DNA of 16,836 bases from JACMMS01 sp043772865 (lineage in GTDB: Bacteria > Pseudomonadota > Gammaproteobacteria > Burkholderiales > Methylophilaceae). Below are positions 15,329-16,836 of this stretch, piece by piece. The notes beneath the pieces were generated by a model. That model saw only the letters and a program-made list of their open reading frames with translations, did no database searches and had not been told where the DNA came from. The stretch covers positions 1-16,836 of the forward strand of contig JAYVFU010000047.1 in assembly GCA_043772865.1 (NCBI GenBank). The letters run 5' to 3'. The translations under genes and the position numbers were made by a program. How positions within the stretch are numbered: position 1 is the stretch's first letter; the number at the start of each line of letters is the position of its first letter.

Positions 15329-15354
15329 GTCATTCCTGCCCGTGCGGGAATGAC
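15329..15354. repeat. dRS3/REP-like palindromic element
   Basis: GTCATTCC (15329-15336) and GGAATGAC (15347-15354) are perfect 8-bp inverted arms. The stem extends inward through T-G, G-C and C-G to a CCGT loop. The pattern GTCATTCC...GGAATGAC is the common proteobacterial repeat related to neisserial dRS3 (ATTCCC-N8-GGGAAT). Such copies are usually dispersed in the genome and may serve as phage or IS insertion sites. Only one copy is seen here. Confidence 0.65.
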
Positions 15355-15491
15355 GAAATTAGGAGGCTTTTGGTTGATTGAGTGCTCATGCAAAGGTCTC
15401 TTAGTGTTTAGACATATAAATTTCAACGTAACAAAAGTTAGAAAAGAGGAAGTGAACTACAATCATCAACGCAATTTTTAAGGGGTAATTT

Positions 15492-16836
15492 ATGAGTAAC
15501 CAGCAAAACCTTGCAGCCGATGCGGATGCACAAAGTCTAAAAAGTATGGGTTATGAACAAGAGCTGCACCGTCACATGGGTGGCTTTTCTAATTTTGCAA
15601 TTTCTTTCTCAATTATTTGTATTTTAGCTGGTGGCATAAGTGCATTTAATCAAGGCTTAGGTGCGGGTGGAGGCGCATCCCTTGGTATAGGCTGGCCAGT
15701 GGGTGGGTTGTTTGCTTTGATTGTGGCAATGGCAATGGCACAAATCGCCTCTTCTTATCCAACTGCAGGTGGCTTGTATCACTGGAGTTCTACGTTAGGT
15801 GGTAAAGGCTACGGCTGGACAACTGCATGGTTTAACTTGCTTGGTTTAATTTTTGTGGTAGCGTCGGTCAATTTTGGCGTGTATGACCCATTCTTTAAAA
15901 CCCTGATAGCGCCTATGTTAGGTATTGCACCAGAAGCCATGGGGCAAGCTTTTCAAATAGGTTTCATCGCATTAATTACAATTTCGCAAGCTATTTTAAA
16001 TGCTTATTTTCCCAAGCTGACTACTAAACTAACTGACATTTCAGGTTATCTTATTTTTATAGTTGCTTTCTTTCTAGTCATTGCACTTTTAGCGTATAGC
16101 AAAACGCCACTCGATATTTCTAAGCTATTTATTTTTACCAACTTCACGGGTACAGAAGGTAGTGTATGGCCCAAGCAAGAAGGAGTGTTGTTACCATTTT
16201 TAAGTGGCTTACTACTAGTTTGTTATACCATCACGGGTTTTGATGCCTCAGCTCATACCTCGGAAGAAACACGTGATGCAGCAAACACCGTACCGCGTGG
16301 CATTGTGAATGCAGTCATATATTCTGTCATTTTTGGTTTTATTATGGTGGCGACTTTTGTTTTAGTCATGCCAGATTTAAGTGAAGGAGTAAAACAAGGT
16401 TATACCTTTTTTGATGCGTTGTTACATCAGCTCCCAAATGGCTTACGTATCATTTTATCTATCGGTATTTTTGTTGCAAATTATCTGTGTGGCCTTGCTT
16501 GTTTAACCTCATGTTCACGTATGATGTTTGCCTTTTCAAGGGATGGTGGCTTACCTGGCTCTAGCATGTTGCGTAAAATTCATCCTACGCTAAAAACACC
16601 ATTAATCGCTACTTGGGTATCTGCCATATTAGCCATTGCTGCTACCTTATATGGTGATGTATTTTTAGTATTAGCCACTGGTAGTGCTGTCTTTTTGTAT
16701 ATTTCTTATGTAATGCCAGTAGCGGCTGGATTATTTGCCGAAGGTAAAACCTGGACACACAAAGGACCCTTTAACTTAAAAGGATTATCTAAACCCATTG
16801 CTATTTTGGCAGTATTAGGCGGCTCAGTGTTAGCTT
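15492..16836 (+). CDS. APC-superfamily amino acid/GABA-type permease (3' end outside window)
   Basis: The frame is open from ATG 15492 to the window edge, giving 448 residues and no stop. AAGGGG at 15480-15485, six bases before the ATG, is a strong ribosome binding site. The protein begins with a short cytoplasmic tail and the motif ELHRHMGGFSNFAISFSII, then many hydrophobic helices. YPTAGGLYHWSS, TGFDASAHTSEET and CLTSCSRMMFAFSRDGGLPGS are typical of the amino acid/choline transporter (ACT) branch of the APC superfamily, which includes yeast Uga4-like GABA permeases. Most members have about 12 helices and roughly 500 residues, so only the C-terminal part is missing. It should sit in the inner membrane. 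Given the upstream catabolic genes, GABA, putrescine or an amino acid is likely the substrate, but specificity is not readable. Confidence 0.88.
   Translation, partial: MSNQQNLAADADAQSLKSMGYEQELHRHMGGFSNFAISFSIICILAGGISAFNQGLGAGGGASLGIGWPVGGLFALIVAMAMAQIASSYPTAGGLYHWSSTLGGKGYGWTTAWFNLLGLIFVVASVNFGVYDPFFKTLIAPMLGIAPEAMGQAFQIGFIALITISQAILNAYFPKLTTKLTDISGYLIFIVAFFLVIALLAYSKTPLDISKLFIFTNFTGTEGSVWPKQEGVLLPFLSGLLLVCYTITGFDASAHTSEETRDAANTVPRGIVNAVIYSVIFGFIMVATFVLVMPDLSEGVKQGYTFFDALLHQLPNGLRIILSIGIFVANYLCGLACLTSCSRMMFAFSRDGGLPGSSMLRKIHPTLKTPLIATWVSAILAIAATLYGDVFLVLATGSAVFLYISYVMPVAAGLFAEGKTWTHKGPFNLKGLSKPIAILAVLGGSVLA

Larger units (their letters stand above)
15147..15491 (+). other. 345-nt intergenic control region upstream of the APC permease
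   Basis: No gene is supported here. In order it holds a 21-bp direct repeat (15164-15205) framed by the inverted repeat TAATCACG/CGTGATTA (15159-15166, 15189-15196); a perfect 16-bp palindrome at 15245-15260; a dRS3/REP-like hairpin at 15329-15354; and the permease ribosome binding site AAGGGG at 15480-15485. TATAAA occurs at 15310-15315 and 15415-15420, both without a good -35 partner. No T-rich intrinsic terminator for the upstream operon was seen. Confidence 0.6.

Overview
This window is one long, single-strand cluster for uptake and breakdown of putrescine and related polyamines, carried through 4-aminobutyrate (GABA) to succinate. Every supported gene is on the + strand. The DNA is AT-rich, with frequent TTA, ATT and AAA codons. 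Protein families, gene order, a lipoprotein signal on the solute-binding protein and REP/dRS3-like palindromes all fit a Gram-negative proteobacterium, probably gamma or beta. The sequence alone does not give a genus.

Layout: (1) 1-1939: the 3' end of a gamma-glutamylputrescine synthetase-type glutamine synthetase (puuA-like), then a class III putrescine/polyamine:pyruvate aminotransferase (spuC-like). (2) 2178-6329: a complete putrescine ABC importer potF-potG-potH-potI, with a long imperfect hairpin in the potF-potG gap. (3) 6370-9208: puuC aldehyde dehydrogenase and puuB FAD oxidoreductase. (4) 9209-9388: a GC-rich, REP-like intergenic block. (5) 9389-12326: gabD succinate-semialdehyde dehydrogenase and gabT 4-aminobutyrate aminotransferase, the latter with an unusual 46-residue C-terminal tail. 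(6) 12327-12436: a leader with five tandem 10-bp repeats running up to the next gene. (7) 12437-15146: a second puuA-like glutamine synthetase, one base before an unassigned HemL-like class III aminotransferase. (8) 15147-15491: a 345-nt intergenic region holding a 21-bp direct repeat, a 16-bp perfect palindrome and a dRS3/REP-like hairpin. (9) 15492-end: the 5' part of an APC-superfamily amino acid permease, cut by the window edge.

How the genes work together (family knowledge plus inference): PotFGHI imports putrescine. It can then be transaminated directly (SpuC-like enzyme) to 4-aminobutanal, or gamma-glutamylated (PuuA), oxidised (PuuB) and dehydrogenated (PuuC) to gamma-glutamyl-GABA. 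GabT and GabD convert GABA to succinate. The hydrolase that frees GABA (PuuD) and any dedicated regulator (PuuR-like) are not in the window; they may lie upstream. The terminal APC permease may bring in GABA or another amine/amino acid.

The core pathway is well known. The less explained parts are the second glutamine synthetase/HemL-like aminotransferase pair, which may form a separate gamma-glutamyl-amine branch, and the repeat-rich non-coding DNA before that pair and before the permease.
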